64,000 nt of DNA from Erythrocercus mccallii (GCA_013397435.1 VZRG01002330.1:1-64000), one strand, 5' to 3'. Numbered from the stretch's first letter, positions 49,701 through 61,802 are shown. The notes: generated by a model not told the origin, from the letters alone. Program-made: numbers and translations.

Positions 49701-51124
49701 TGTGTAGATGTGGTATTTGGGGACATGATGGACTTGGCAGTGTTAATGGTTGGACTTGATCTTGAAGGTTTTTTCCATTCTAAATTACTCTTATGACTGT
49801 ATTTTAGGGGTGATAATACAGGATAGAAACCTCTGATAGAATTCTGATAAAACTGCTCTTAGTAACTCTTCCATACAAGAATAGCACTGAAATTGAGACT
49901 ATTGTAGTAGTATAATAATGTACTAAAGATTGCAGCGCAGGTCTAGAAACAGACTACTGGTGTGCTGTTGTCTCTAGTAAAATAACTTGTTGCTTATTGC
50001 CTTCAGCAAGGAAGATTAAGTGCAGATATTTTGCATTATGTTCAGAGCAAGGACAAGGCTACTGGTCTTGTGCAGGTTTCACTGTTGCCTTCTGATCCTG
50101 AAAGCACGAAATGTTTCTGATGATGGATTTTAAAAATAAAGGCATTCTGTAAGACTTCAGTGGTAAAGCACTGTCAGTGGAGACAATTAAATGGTTTTAA
50201 GTTTACCTTATACTGTAGAGCGTGAATGATTCAGTTAATGCTTCTCTAACTCCATACAGTGAGAGATGACAAATCATACTGGGCTGGGAATAGTTTGGAA
50301 GCAGCCAGCATGTAGATGTTTGGTGTACAGAATTATTTCTTGGCCCTGACTTGCTCTGGAACTGATGCTCAGTTTCCTTAGCTAGTACTTAATCTTGATA
50401 TATGGCTCCTTAGTATGATTTTATGGAGCTGAAAATAACATTCTGTGCATAGTGCATGCTTAGCCTGATTTTCTGCCCTCCTTGCCTTGCCCGCCAAGGT
50501 GGCAGCTCAGTGTTCTGAGAGTTGCTAAAGGGGAGCACAACTAACTGAATAGAGCCAAGGGATAGAGATTTTAATGAAATATTTTGGGGTTTAAAAAACA
50601 GAAAAAAACAGATGCTTTCAGGTGCCTGTTCTGAAGAAAGGGTAACATTTGCTGTAGTATTGGCTGTGGAGAGATACCTTTACTGAAGCTCTTCCTTCAG
50701 AAAGGGATGTAAAACTTGCTTGAGGAGAAAGAACATTTAGCTGTTTGGTAGGTCTGATTCTTGCCTGCTTGTTAGTTGTATTTTAGTGAACCTTGTGAGT
50801 AAGAGACTTGGGGTTTGACTGTTCATAAACTTGCTCATTAAATGCAGTGTAGGGTTGGGTCATCTAGAAGTGAATTTCCATGTTGTCATAGCCAAGAAAT
50901 AGATTTGTGTTACTGTGTGCCTTTTCTTTCTCCACAGTGCTTAGTAGGACCTCTTGGAAGTTGCTATTATTAAGACATAGACCTTCTTTCTAAAAATGAC
51001 TTACTAATTATTAGTAATAAGTGTATAATGATGTACCTGTTACTCTGTTTTCTTTTCTCAACAGTTGTGGACATCGGATACCCAAGGAGATGAAGCCGAA
51101 GCAGGAGAAGGAGGGGAGAATTAA
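28442..51124 (+). CDS. YWHAZ: 14-3-3 protein zeta (spliced, five coding exons)
   Basis: This gene encodes the zeta member of the 14-3-3 family, a cytosolic all-helical dimer that binds phosphoserine/phosphothreonine motifs in kinases, apoptosis factors and many other clients. Joining 28442-28735, 43714-43837, 47292-47455, 47545-47640 and 51065-51124 gives 245 residues, the normal zeta length. The start [20 protein letters not shown] and the end [10 protein letters not shown] identify zeta rather than beta or theta. K49, R56, R127 and Y128 (phosphate pocket), K120, N173 and N224 (ligand groove), S58 (dimer-breaking phosphosite), S184 (JNK site) and T232 (CK1 site) are all present. Relative to human zeta as I remember it, I see A24S and D143E. 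All junctions are GT/AG and in frame. The gene is intact and presumably housekeeping. Confidence 0.98.
28937..28942 (+). terminator. YWHAZ: Possible intronic polyadenylation signal
   Basis: A canonical AATAAA sits about 200 bases past the unspliced donor of the first coding exon and about 150 bases past the readthrough stop. If used, it would give a 114-residue truncated product. Such hexamers are common in AT-rich DNA, so use is unproven. Confidence 0.2.
33895..34095 (-). mobile_element. CR1 LINE fragment (old, diverged)
   Basis: Reading the + strand, this matches the reverse complement of the CR1 3' region: the 'gaagagtctggctccatcttc' block, then 'ctgggctgaag', 'tctcagcc', 'gtgctccagcccc' and an 'acctggacatagaactctag'-type block. 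It has no preserved 8-bp tail. Divergence is high, so the insertion is old. It lies in the 15-kb YWHAZ intron, antisense to the gene. Confidence 0.85.
34973..35025 (+). repeat. Local direct duplication
   Basis: The 16-mer gataactcttcatctt occurs exactly at 34973-34988 and 35010-35025, 37 bases apart, with weaker similarity between. It looks like a small tandem duplication within the intron. Confidence 0.8.
35643..35703 (+). mobile_element. CR1 LINE 3' end fragment
   Basis: The terminal blocks 'ttggactcaatgatctc', 'gaggtcttttccaacc' and tail 'gattctgtgattctat' are all present in + orientation. About 60 bases remain. It lies in the 15-kb YWHAZ intron. Confidence 0.9.
43714..43837 (+). CDS. YWHAZ: YWHAZ second coding exon (residues 99-140, first base)
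   Basis: The exon starts [13 protein letters not shown] and carries K120 and the R127-Y128 pair of the phosphopeptide pocket. It ends after GDDKK plus one base of the glycine codon (phase 1). Its donor gtattg is weak beyond the GT, and a stronger-looking gtatgt begins five bases downstream at 43843. Confidence 0.97.
43838..47291 (+). other. YWHAZ: YWHAZ intron of about 3.5 kb
   Basis: The intron ends in a pyrimidine-rich tract and ccccaaag. It holds a GC-richer patch at about 44540-44800 that is open in several frames but matches no family. No transposon is recognised. The rest is ordinary AT-rich sequence. Confidence 0.92.
47292..47455 (+). CDS. YWHAZ: YWHAZ third coding exon (residues 140-194)
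   Basis: Two bases complete glycine 140, then the frame reads [18 protein letters not shown] and continues through N173 and S184 to T194, ending in phase 0. The donor gtaagt is a perfect consensus. Residue 143 is glutamate, where I recall aspartate in human zeta. The acceptor is ccaaag before ggatag. Confidence 0.97.
47456..47544 (+). other. YWHAZ: YWHAZ short intron (89 bp)
   Basis: A very short intron between a perfect gtaagt donor and an aacactag acceptor. It is close to the minimum for efficient vertebrate splicing, and small introns are typical of birds. Confidence 0.95.
47545..47640 (+). CDS. YWHAZ: YWHAZ fourth coding exon (residues 195-226)
   Basis: This 96-base exon is phase 0 at both ends. 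It encodes [20 protein letters not shown] through LLRDNLT, including N224 of the ligand groove and helix H to I. The donor is gtgagt. Because it is a multiple of three, skipping would keep the frame but remove helix H. Confidence 0.97.
47641..51064 (+). other. YWHAZ: YWHAZ last intron of about 3.4 kb
   Basis: The intron runs from gtgagt to ctcaacag. It contains one CR1 fragment (49604-49798) and is otherwise AT-rich with no recognised gene or RNA. An AATAAA-containing stretch near 50135 has no evident role. Confidence 0.92.
49604..49798 (+). mobile_element. CR1 LINE 3' end fragment
   Basis: Typical blocks appear in order: 'ggttggacatgagg', 'cactgaaagggttgtcaagca', 'ccagggaagtggt', 'catcctggaaagtatttaa', 'gggacatgatggacttggca', 'ggttggacttgatcttgaagg' and a decayed tail. 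Orientation is +. About 200 bases remain, in the last YWHAZ intron. Confidence 0.92.
51065..51124 (+). CDS. YWHAZ: YWHAZ last coding exon, coding part (residues 227-245)
   Basis: The acceptor ctcaacag is followed by [19 protein letters not shown] and a TAA stop at 51122-51124. This is the acidic, flexible zeta C-terminal tail, with the CK1 site T232. The exon continues as the 3' UTR. Confidence 0.97.
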   Translation: MWTSDTQGDEAEAGEGGEN

Positions 51125-51715
51125 CCAGCCTTCCAACTTCCATCTGCCTCATTCTGAAATTTAAACAGTAGACCATTTGTCATCCATGCTGTCCCACAAA
51201 TAGTTTTTGTTTACGATTTGACAGGTTTATGTTACTTCTATTTGGATTTCTATATTTCCCATGTGGTTTTGTTTAATATTAGGGGAATAGAGCCAGTTAA
51301 CATTTGGGGAATTTATCTGTTTTCATCTGAGGTGGCCAATATAGGGTTGTGAAATTTTTATACAAGTTTTACATGTTTGGCATAGTACTTTTGGTACATT
51401 GTGGCTTCCCACAAGGCCAGTGTTAAAACAGCTTTCTATGTCAGGCAAAGATGACTGCTTGCATATTGGTCTGTCACGATGGAAAAAAGGGATAATCAAT
51501 GTTGCAGCCACAGGTGTACTTAGTCTGAATATCCAAGCTGGAGCACACATGGCTGCGGATAAACTGATGTCCCATAGATATTGCATGTCAGGTGAACATG
51601 TGACATCTGTGGAATATTCCAATCAAGTGTACATCTTTGATTGCAGCTGAAGTGTTCCTTAAGACAGTTTGATAACCCAGTCAGCTTTCTCTAGAGAAGG
51701 ACAGAGAAACGGTTC

Positions 51716-51723
51716 ACATTCCA
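51716..51723 (+). promoter_or_regulatory. miR-1/miR-206 seed match in the 3' UTR
   Basis: ACATTCCA is a perfect 8-mer match to the miR-1/206 seed. It lies inside the presumed 3' UTR. Seed matches occur by chance, and function is not shown. Confidence 0.25.
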
Positions 51724-51804
51724 TTATTTGTAAAGTTACCTGCTGTTGCTTTCATTATTTTTGCTACACATTTTATTTGTATTTAAATGGTTTAAGCAAC
51801 CTAA

Positions 51805-51811
51805 GAACAAA
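51805..51811 (+). promoter_or_regulatory. miR-375 seed match (7-mer) in the 3' UTR
   Basis: GAACAAA is a 7-mer-A1 match to the miR-375 seed. Mammalian YWHAZ has been reported as a miR-375 target, which makes this site more plausible, but conservation here is not tested. Confidence 0.3.
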
Positions 51812-52092
51812 TGTACAAGTAAAGATGCAGTAAAAAATGAATTGCTTGATATTCATAATGACACTGTATATCGAGCACAGCAGTAAAACAAAAACCCATG
51901 TATTTAACTTTTTTAGGTTTTTTGCTTTCGTGATTTTTTTTTTGATACTTGCCTAACATGCATGTGCTGTAAAAATAGTTAACAGGGAAATAACTTGAGA
52001 TGATGGCTAGCTTTGTTTAATGTCTTACGAAATTTTCATGAACAATCCAAGCATAACTGTTCAGAACATGTGTATTAAGTTGATGTAAGTGG

Positions 52093-52098
52093 AATAAA
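52093..52098 (+). terminator. YWHAZ: YWHAZ polyadenylation signal
   Basis: A canonical AATAAA lies about 970 bases past the stop codon, followed by a T/GT-containing stretch (cctttggtgtag, gtcatctgttt) suitable as a downstream element. An ATTAAA at 52307-52312 could serve as a weaker distal signal. Confidence 0.75.
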
Positions 52099-52115
52099 AG
52101 TTTTATGAATGGACT

Positions 52116-55100
52116 TTTCAACTACCTTTGGTGTAGATTTCATGTCATCTGTTTCCCACACCTTTTAAAAGAATGGCAAGAGTATACAGAAATTCAATAT
52201 GAAACTGTATTTCTATTATGGAAAATTTTAATACTCATTTAGCTATTGGGTTCATTTTAGGGAAGTTGAGATTGAATACCCCATACCTGATTTTAAGATT
52301 GCTCTAATTAAAGTTCACAACTTTTAGATGCCTGAGCTTTCTGACTGTTCCTGATTGGAACTCTGGAGGTACCTTAACAAACATAGATGATCCCCAGACT
52401 TACAGCAAAAGACATAAAAGCTTCTTTAAGAGCTGCCCTTTTGGAATAGTTCTATTTATATGAAAAACCCTGGCTTGCTATTGTTGGGTCTTTAAAGGAG
52501 AACTGAGCAGGAGCTTACATATTGTCCAGAGGATTCAGATCCTACAGTTTGTGGAAAAGCCAGCCCAGAGTGATGAAGCGAAATGCTCTTGCATTCCCCA
52601 TCCCCAGGGAGGGGTGCACCTATGGTATTCTGAGTAACTATGGCATTTATGTGAAACTGAAATAGTTACAGGGAAATTGAGACTGATTTTCAAGCAGTGT
52701 CATATCCCTGTCAGGTACTGAGGATCTTGGAAAGTAATTGAATTGTATTAAGGTATTAATGTTATACTTACATAGTCAACATAAAGGAAGCTTGAGTGGC
52801 TTTTTCTTGATTGAGCTGCACCTATAAGCACAGTGTAAGTATTTTCTAGTTTTACATACTCTTTACTGGGGTTAAAAGTTACCAGATTAATCTTGATAAC
52901 TGGAGAAAACAGTTGAACCACCTCAGTGAACATCAGTTCAGTGGCCTTACCCATTTGCACATGGAATTGACCTTAGCAAGTTACAGATCTTAGTTTTACA
53001 AATTAGGTATTCTTGTATTTTTTAAAAAAAAACTACATCATTGCATTTAGATCATCATGTTCCATTTCCAGAAGCATTTGAGCCCTTTATTCTGGTACTT
53101 AAGGATCAAGATTAGTAGAAAAGGTGGTTGGGACAATTTTATACTCTATAAAAATAGTTAGGGACATAGTCACCATTCCTAGAATTGGAAGGTGATAATC
53201 TGTTAAAGTACACAAAAAAATTAGAATCTGATTAAGGGGAAAAGAAGTGTATGGAGGGCAGAGGTTAACAAGGCTCTCTGAGGAGAGCTCGGTACATCTC
53301 TCAGTCACCAGTGAAAAAGTAACAATGACTTCTTTAATACATGAAAGCACTTGTCAAAAGGAAAAAGCAGTAATCAAATACATTTACAAAACAAAGGGCT
53401 ACATTCCAGTCTGGAAGTAAGGCAAGTTGACAGACCATGGCTAAAGGAATTCCAGTGGGGATATTTGATCCACTTTTTAAAAAGTATCACAGCTCTGTAG
53501 CATATGTGAGTTCTGTCTTAGAGACGCTTTAATGAAGACATTGCCTGCTTCCCTTACTGTAAGAAAATTTTGAGTAACTGTTCTGTCAAGTAATTCCATG
53601 TGCCTGGAGAAATCAAGGTATTCCTGAAAATTAAGCACATACAATGAAGTGAGTGAAACACAGCAGAAGAGATATTTTACTCTTGTGCCTTTAAGCACAA
53701 AATATGAAGGTATCTTTACATAGGTCATTGAATGGTGTGGTGGGTTTTGTTTAAGAAAACCTTCCCTGATCTCAGCAGTTGTGCTAATCTTTTTAAGTAC
53801 CACAGAAGGTTCACATGGAGTCTTCATTTCCCTTATTCTTCCACTCAAGTAATCTTCTATATGTGATGCTGAAAAATGTCCTGTATTGAGTGATCAGCCT
53901 TCTCTTATTAGAAACATGTTTCCACGTATTTTGAGTCTTTATTCTGCAGACTCTGAAGCCCCTGAAGTGTGGCAGTGTTGCCTCCTGCTTTGCTGAGCAG
54001 AAAATGCTTCCGTGGGCCTCACATGCCCTGATGTTGAATGCAGGACTGACACCACATGCTGCACACACTCCTGGGATCTGCACAGGGCTACAAATGAGGG
54101 ATGGGCGGCACAGCTTCAACAGGCGAAACCAGGAGGGATTGGGGCTGTCTGCATGGGACTCCACCATTGCACCTAGGGCAGCCAAGCCGCTCTGGCAGTC
54201 TTGTGCCCCTCAGGGGGGAAACCTCCCAGGATGGTGGTGTGGCCATGCAGAAGCTTTAAAGGCACAAGGGCAAGGAGCTGCAGAAGCAGCCCTGACAGCA
54301 CAGGTAGTGCCTGTTGCACTTCTCGAGGGCAGGTCACTCATCTGGCTGCACCTTCTGTGCAGCAGGCAGCATGTGGTGGGGTATGATGATCCCTTATTGC
54401 CACTGAATCACAGCTCAGGCAGGTCCTGGTATTTCCAGATTCTGGACAGAGAACAGAAGGAAGGACTGACAGCCCTTTGGATAAGAAAATTTATTGAAAG
54501 TCAAGATGTAGCCACTTCTCCCAATTCTCTTGGGATTTTTTTTAATGGTAAGTTTCATTTTCTTCCAAAGTACAGTTAAAATTTGTTGAAAGATAGGGAA
54601 TTTCAGCCTTTCTGAAAATGATTATTCAAAATACCCTTTAATCAGGGGAATTTCTTTGCTACTGGTATGGTTTTAAGGTGCCTCAAAACTCGTGTGAGGA
54701 GAACCCTTCTGAACAATCACTGATACCTGTATGCTGTATTCAGATACCTTGCATTAATCCTATGGATTTCACTGAAAATAATTTTTTGCCTACCCAACCC
54801 TTACCTGTTCTTATGTAACTGTTCTTACCTGTTAGCTGTAGTAGCTGCTAGTTGTGATGAGTGAAACCTAAGCATGCTCTTTAGCTCTTGGGGTTATGAA
54901 TTCTACAGTAAAAGTTGCTTTATTTGTTTATTCTTCTGTTACAAAATCATTTGTCCCATTTGTCCTAGGGATTTTTCTCCTTTTTTTTTATCCTCTTGTA
55001 GCTGGGTTTGAAATAACAACAAAAAACATTTTTAAACCTACCGAGTGCTAAGTGGCGTAACAACTACTTGATCTTCGAAAAATTCAGAAATATTCATGGT

Positions 55101-58100
55101 AAGACACAACTTCAGTATGAATTCAGATAATTAAGCTCAATTCAATGTTCTTTACATTGTTCTCTGCTGTCTCCAAACTCTGCTTTTAAGAGATGAGTGA
55201 CAGAAAAGTGCTCCGAAGACTTTCTGTCCTGTGTAATTTAGTTTCCAGCTGAAAGCAGAAAAGCTGAGGCAGCTCTCTGGTTTAGTCTCAGGGTTGGTGT
55301 GATTTTCCTGGAGTCAGCACTTCACATTATCACCAGCTCTTGAGAGTCAAATTACCTTCTCTCCTCAGCAAGGCTGAGGTGTGTAGCTTCAATAGATGCA
55401 AAGCATTTCCATCTTTAGCTGTATGCTTTAAACAGAACAAACTGTTCTAGAGGTATGGATTTGCTTCACAGCTGAGCAGGGTCACGAGGGGCACGAGCCA
55501 TCCCATCAGTGCTGGCTGGAGTGGGAGGACTCCTGGATCCTGGGGTGAGGCTCTAAACTGGGCATCCCTTATCTCCACCATTTAGGTGAGGGATGCACCT
55601 GCTGCTTTTCCAGTGGGCTAACAGTTATTAGCAGTGAAATACAGGGTAGAGCCAAGTCAACCACGCTACATGCCAAACTGCTTTTTTAGAACTAGGGAGA
55701 AAATGACAACTTCAGATTCTGGTCCCAGGCAAAATACAGCAACAATTATGGCTTGAAACTAGGAGTTCCTAAGGGCTTTGGAGGTTCACTCTGCAAGACA
55801 CACAGTTTTGCTTGGCCTCTCAGGAACCCACATTTCTGGAACATCCAAGGTTCCTGTAGCAGAAAAGGCAGTTTTAGATATCTTTGGAGAACTTTCTGGT
55901 AGAGCTGTTCTGCAGAAATTTTCTTTTTTGCAGAATTTTTTTTTTTTCTAGAAACCTTTTAAGGTCACTGCTCAGATGGTTGTTTTGCCCTCCTGGCGAG
56001 GCCTCCAGATGTTACCAGACTGTAATGGCTGAAAGTAGCCTTGAAGGAAGCTGAAACAGGGTCCCCCTTGATGCAGATCTGGAATGCTGTAATTCATTGC
56101 CGATGCATTACTTTACATGAGTCCTGACTGGGAGGAAGAGGGCAAAAAGAAAAGATTTCATGGACAGAACTTCACATATGTCATGCGCTGGATTAGATGT
56201 CTGAGGCTTGTCTTGAAAAGGGATTGGAAAACAGTATTTTCAACCATAGATGACCTTCTTTTGGTTTTGTTCTTTCTTAGGGTGAGTGTGTTTTATGGTG
56301 GTTTCTTTCTTGCTACAGATGTGCGTCTCTGAAGCAACTTAGCAAATTATTTTTGTTGACCAGATATTTCTTGTCTGGCAGGAAACATCAGTTTGAGTGG
56401 GAGAAATTATTCCTTTACTGTTTATTTGCTTTATGGTCTTTCTTCTCCTTGCTTTTAATCCTGATCCCTTGTATAAACTGTACTGTAGTGCTTTAAAGTT
56501 GGAGCATTTCATCAGGAATCAACATATTTTGGTGAGTAAAGTGCTATCTGTGTATTGGAAGCATCCAGTGGCAGTGTCATTAGCTGTAGATAAGCATGCC
56601 AGCCACATAAAATCTAAATATCATACACCTGAGCTGCCATCCCAGCAGACCATCCCAGGCAGGCTGGCGTGGACCCCAGGTAACCTGTAGGACAGACACA
56701 TCAATGTCAATGTGTAAATTTGCAGAGCCAAGTCCCTGCTGCTGAATTTTTTAAGTTCCTTAAAGCAGAAAGAATTGTGTAAGTATAAATCAAGGTAGAA
56801 TATCTTTATTCTTAGATTAATGTCAAATTTAATTCCACTAGGGTTTTTTATTTTTTTACATCTAAATTTGATAGTTTCATTTCTATTATGTTTCAAAAGT
56901 AACATTTGGAAATGTTTTCCTCTGATGCTGATGCTTTTTGCTGCTGTATAGCCACACAAGAAGGCGAGAGGAAGACCGATCCCCAATCTTGTGCCACAGA
57001 GCCAAGAGCTTGCCCATTGCACTGAGTGTTTTTTAAGAGGCTCATTGCAGTTTAACCTTCTGAGACGGGGTATTTAAGCTGTTTTGCTTCTAATGCTAAG
57101 CCATTTAGCATCAGCATGTCTAATTCTACTCCTACTGCCAAAACAAACTGGAGAACCCTTCTAGGTCAGTGAGGTTGTCTCTGGATTGCCAGCAAGTGAC
57201 ATTTCATGAATGAGACTTTATCTGAACAAAGGATGTTCCTTTGAGGAGAACAAAGGAGATACCAGTAAACCTTGTGAAGAAAGGTTTACTGAACTTCAGC
57301 AAAGCATTTTTGTGTGGTTTGAGACCTGGTAGTTTTTCTTTATGTGGCTTCACAGTTCCATTCAAGGTAGAGGAAGGTTAACTCCTCAATGCTTACAGCT
57401 GAGCTCTCATCCAAGCTAGTGATGCCAGGCATTGCAGTGTGACAGTAGAGCATTCACCTCCACGTGCTCATCATGCCATGTGTGGAGGAGCAGTGACCAT
57501 GGAGGGTGACAGGCTCTTGCACTAGAGCAGAAAATTACTGAAGCAAAGTGCCTACCCTGTAACAGGGAAACAGAAGTGCAGGTCTATTACCTAAGGCAGC
57601 AAACATCAGCAATGAGCAATTTCCTCCTCCAAGATGAAGCAGGTTGATGGTCATTCTGCAAGTCCAGCATAACTTGACCTGCCAAGGCAAGAAGATGGAT
57701 TTTACTCCCTGTTGCCCATCAGTAGTATTAAAGAAGTCTAACATTTGCATAGCAAATTTTGTAGACTATCCATCTTTTCCCAGTCTATTTTTGTCATGCT
57801 TCAAATTCATTGTGTGTCATAGCCCCAACAAAACAGCAGGTTGCACAGCTGGGCTATAGAAACAGTTTATGTTTATGTTTTGGGGAAGATAAATCTGCGG
57901 CGTTAAGTATTCTGAAAGATAAATAGTTATTTTCCAAAGAATGCAAACAGGCACTTTGGTGAGGTGAGCAAAGAAAATGCTGATGGCAAGACTAAAACAA
58001 AAGGAAGTAAGAAGACGTGATGAGAGAGATAGGGAAGTGAGGCAGCAAAAATTCAACCTCAAAGCACATAAGACATTACACAACCCGACTTCCGAGCCAG

Positions 58101-59059
58101 CCCTCTGGACCATTTGAGCAGCACATGCAGTGGGACCTTCCATGTTGTAGGACTTGGAGGTGTGTCACAAGCTGCTCACATGTGGACTTGACATATGAGA
58201 ATTTTTAGACAGAAAGTGACCTAGAAAAATGTTCTGGACTTAATGCAAAATGGGATCTGGTTAATTAAATGTGACCTTCAAAAGCACAGTTAAATTTGTA
58301 TCTTTTTTTCTATTTTCCCCACCTTTTTCTAAATTAAGAATTTATATGTTAAGCATATATCAGGCCTGTGTTACTGACAAAACTGATAAGATGTTGATGA
58401 AAATCTGGTTCTGGTTGTACTGCTACCCACAGCAGAAATTTAGGCCACAACTAAGGTGCTAGGGGAACCAGTAAAATGACATCATCATTGGAGTGCAGAT
58501 ACCAAGTGCTGCACAGATAAGAGTTTTAAAGGGAATGCCTAATTGATTTTGAGTTTTCTTAGCTAAAAGCCTGCCAGTGCCTGGTGAGTGCTGGGGCATG
58601 TCATCACAGACTCAACAGTTTCTCCTTTTCCATTACTGCAGGAGCTTAAAATTATAATCCTGAGGAGTTGGTCAGCTAAGAGAGTTCTGCTTCAGCAACT
58701 GTTTCAGTGGTAGAGTATGTACCAGGAACAATTCTTCCCTACTCTGGAACCTGCTGTATTTACAAGGCCCAAGGTTTTGAATAAGCTTGCAAAGTAAAAT
58801 GAAAATTGGACTTGACATTCCCAATAGCAGCCTGCTCAAGCCAAGGACAATCTCTAGCCATCATGTGAGAGCTACCTGCCTGCTGCCCACCCAGCTGCTT
58901 TCCCTGGCTCCTGCTGTCAGGAGCAACTGTCCTGGCAGACAAAATGCCTAAGGAAGCCCCGGGACTTCTCAGCAGTGTTCAGCAGATTGGGAGAGAGGTG
59001 TGGGGTAAGGAAGGCAGAAGATGATGGATTTTCAAGAGGGGGAAGGAAATAGTTCTAAT
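52116..59059. other. Downstream intergenic sequence, no gene recognised
   Basis: About 7 kb with no exon, RNA or repeat family I recognise. The longest open frame is 191 codons at 54004-54579 in a GC-richer patch; it resembles no known protein and lacks supporting context. Poly-T and A-rich runs (for example near 55937) are short. Confidence 0.55.
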
Positions 59060-59075
59060 GGGGGGGGGGGGGGGG
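59060..59075 (+). repeat. Poly-G run (16 G)
   Basis: Sixteen consecutive G bases. The length may be uncertain in assembly, and the run can form G-quadruplex structure. Confidence 0.97.
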
Positions 59076-59364
59076 TGCAGTGGACAGTCTTCCTACAGTG
59101 GGATAAACATAATAATAGCTTGGAAAAAAATCTCAGAAGTCCCATGTTAAATATTTTTGTAGTACCTCATGTTCTAAACCCATGGAAATGTAAAGGATAG
59201 ATCCAGGATGCTTTCCAGTCAAACTACACTTAATTAGGGAAACCCCTGGAAGCCAGATGAAAAGCTAAAATTGATGCTTACATGGTCATTTGGTGGTGAC
59301 AGAAAATGTATACGTGGAGGGAAAGGGTGGCTTCCAATGATTACCTGGATGAAGTTTGCGATGA

Positions 59365-59464
59365 GTTGGCACTTGATGCCATGATCTCGTTGAGGTGTTA
59401 GGGCTGGGTTGGACTCGATGATCTTGAAGGTCTCTTCCAACCTACACATTCTGTGATTCTGTGA
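59365..59464 (+). mobile_element. CR1 LINE 3' end fragment
   Basis: The blocks 'ttggcacttgatgccatgatc', 'gggttggactcgatgatc', 'gaaggtctcttccaacc' and the tail 'attctgtgattctgtga' are in + orientation. It is well preserved, and is of the same subfamily type as the reverse copy at 61803. Confidence 0.93.
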
Positions 59465-61802
59465 GCTTGCAGCCTCCCAAGACTATGCCTCACACTCTAA
59501 AGAGCCACACTGATTCATGAGTCACCTTCTCCTTGATTCTACTGATACTTTAGGATTGATAACAAAGGGAAGAGAAAAAGAAGTTGCTGAGCTGGTTTTA
59601 GCCTAGTAGTTGACTTAAAAAGAAACTTTACTTTAAAAACTTCAGACTAAAAAAGATCTGGATTTTCTATCGCTGAAATTCAATATTTTTCCTTTTTTCT
59701 CTTTTCTTTATGAAATGGATGAAACAAGGTGGCCAGTTACTGAATTGCCTGTTCACTGGTAATTCCATATATATGGTATTTTGTTGCAAAAGGATAAGGA
59801 ATCTTCTTCCCCAAAGAAGTTCAAGAGCTCATTCTCTTGGTTCCTCTCCTTAAGTTGTGCTGCTTCCCGGTCCCCATGAGCACCTGGAGCCGGTGATGTG
59901 TGTGTTGAGTACCTGCTGCTGACCACAGGAGAGCCCCAAGGGCTGCACCCCCAGCTGTGCCTCACTTCTCTGAAACACGGAGCAAATTCCAGCAAAGCCA
60001 TGAAGTTCCCTTTCCAGCAGGCCAGCACAAGTGGATGCCTGAGGCAGTTTTGCACATCAGGCTGTTAATGCACTATGGTCATTAAGGTTTGGGACATGAA
60101 CATCCTGTCCGAGGCTGACAGCGAATGTCAAGCCAGCCAGGGAATGGAGAACCAGTCCTAAGCTGTCAGGAGAGCGTAAGTGTATGGCCATCACTGTCAT
60201 CACTGGTGCAGTATTCCAGACTGATCCCCCAGGAATTCAGTTCGTTTGAACCTGGAGTGATAATGTGACCAATCTGCTTCCCCTGCCTGTCAGCTCCTCC
60301 TCCACTGGGGAAGGCACTGTGAGGGATAAACCTGCAAGGAGCTGGATGGATTTCCTGCAGGCCTCTAGAGCTGACTGCAGGTGACACAGCTCACCCATGG
60401 AAGGCCAGCCAGGGAGAGGGGCCAGCTCTCTGTGCTGCACTCACATCGACACTTGCTGGTGCTCTCTATGTTTTGTGGGATGATAATAGGAAATTGCGTT
60501 TTCTTGAAATGATAATGAGGAAGCCTGAATTCTTCTCTGCCCTTAAAGGTCACACCTGAGACGTTGCCAGAGAAATTGAAGGTGGCTGACTGCCTTTCTC
60601 CTGCTCCTATTCCCTGGCTAAAGAATGGAATTCAGTTTGCAGGGCTGGCAGGTTTGACTTAAGCTCATGTAAGAGATCTTTAATTGAAATGTTCAATTAA
60701 AGCATTTATTACTGAAACAAGGAACTTCAAGGTGTAATTAAAACCTTATACAAAATCACAGATATTTTTGAGGATGTGTAAGCTGAATTTGGAACAGACT
60801 CCATGTCACATATGGAGCAAAAGCTACAGCATACTCTCCCTAACAAGATTCCTGGAAGAAATTAAAGAATCAGTTAAGAATGCTTCATGATGAAATAAAA
60901 TGTCCTTGAGAGATGAGCCAGATGACCTTCTCTTGATTCAAGAAATGTCTGTTACACTCTGATGATACATTTTCTTTTACTTGCAAGTCCTGCAGAATTG
61001 ACTGATACTGGTTTTTGTGACAAGATCCTCTTTAATTATGTCTTTTCTATCATGTGACATGTGCTAAGGCTTCCAGTTGTGTCATAGACCGAAACCCCTT
61101 GTTATAAGGCCATATGCATCTGACAATAAAACACAAAACCCACCAAAATGACAAATCAAGATATTATCAGACTCTAATGCAATTTCAGTAATGTGTTACA
61201 GCAAGAAATAAAATCTGTTTCAAAAAATGAAAAAATTGCCTATGTTGTTGATGAAAAACCAAGTATTTTTGTAGTTACTTAAGAGCTACTGTTGCAAGTA
61301 TTTGACACCCACCTTCAGCTGCCTCTCTGAGGCTGAGGAGAGCCTGAGGATGCTGTGCAGAGGTCTGATTATTCTGTAGCTGAGGAAGGAGCACTGAGAG
61401 AAGGGTGTGTTGTTTTGCAGAATTCTCAGAAGATGAAGAATTATTTGAGAGGAGAGAAAAACCTCTCAGGAGATGTTTCTGCTGATGATAATGGTAGCAA
61501 ATAATATGTTGGGCTCTACAGGGCATAGCAAACACATGCCCTGGGGGCTTATACTCTCAGCTGTTGTTCAGTGCATATGCAGAATTCCTCTAGAGGCTGA
61601 ACACGATGCTGAAGTTCATTTCTCTGTCCATAACTGCCTGGCAGCTCCATCTGCTATGTGTAACCTCAGTGGAGAAATGTCCAGAGACCTAAGTACTAAA
61701 GCCTTGGTGCCTGCAAATGAGCGCTCTTGGCAGTTCAAACTGAAACTTCATTTTCTGTATTCAGTAATGAATTCTAGCTCTTGTGGTAGAGCAGCAACAT
61801 AT
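59465..61802. other. Intergenic sequence, no gene recognised
   Basis: About 2.3 kb between two oppositely oriented CR1 copies. No coding exon, RNA or other repeat recognised. Confidence 0.55.

Larger units (their letters stand above)
51125..52115 (+). other. YWHAZ: YWHAZ 3' UTR
   Basis: About 1 kb of AU-rich sequence follows the stop codon without an intron, up to the AATAAA at 52093. The sequence around that signal resembles the corresponding part of mammalian YWHAZ transcripts as I remember it. Open frames inside it (for example 51399-51650) are chance. The exact cleavage site is inferred as 15-25 bases after the signal. Confidence 0.75.

Noticed and set aside
51399..51650. 83-codon open frame just after the YWHAZ stop
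   Set aside because: It lies wholly inside the 3' UTR and resembles no protein family.
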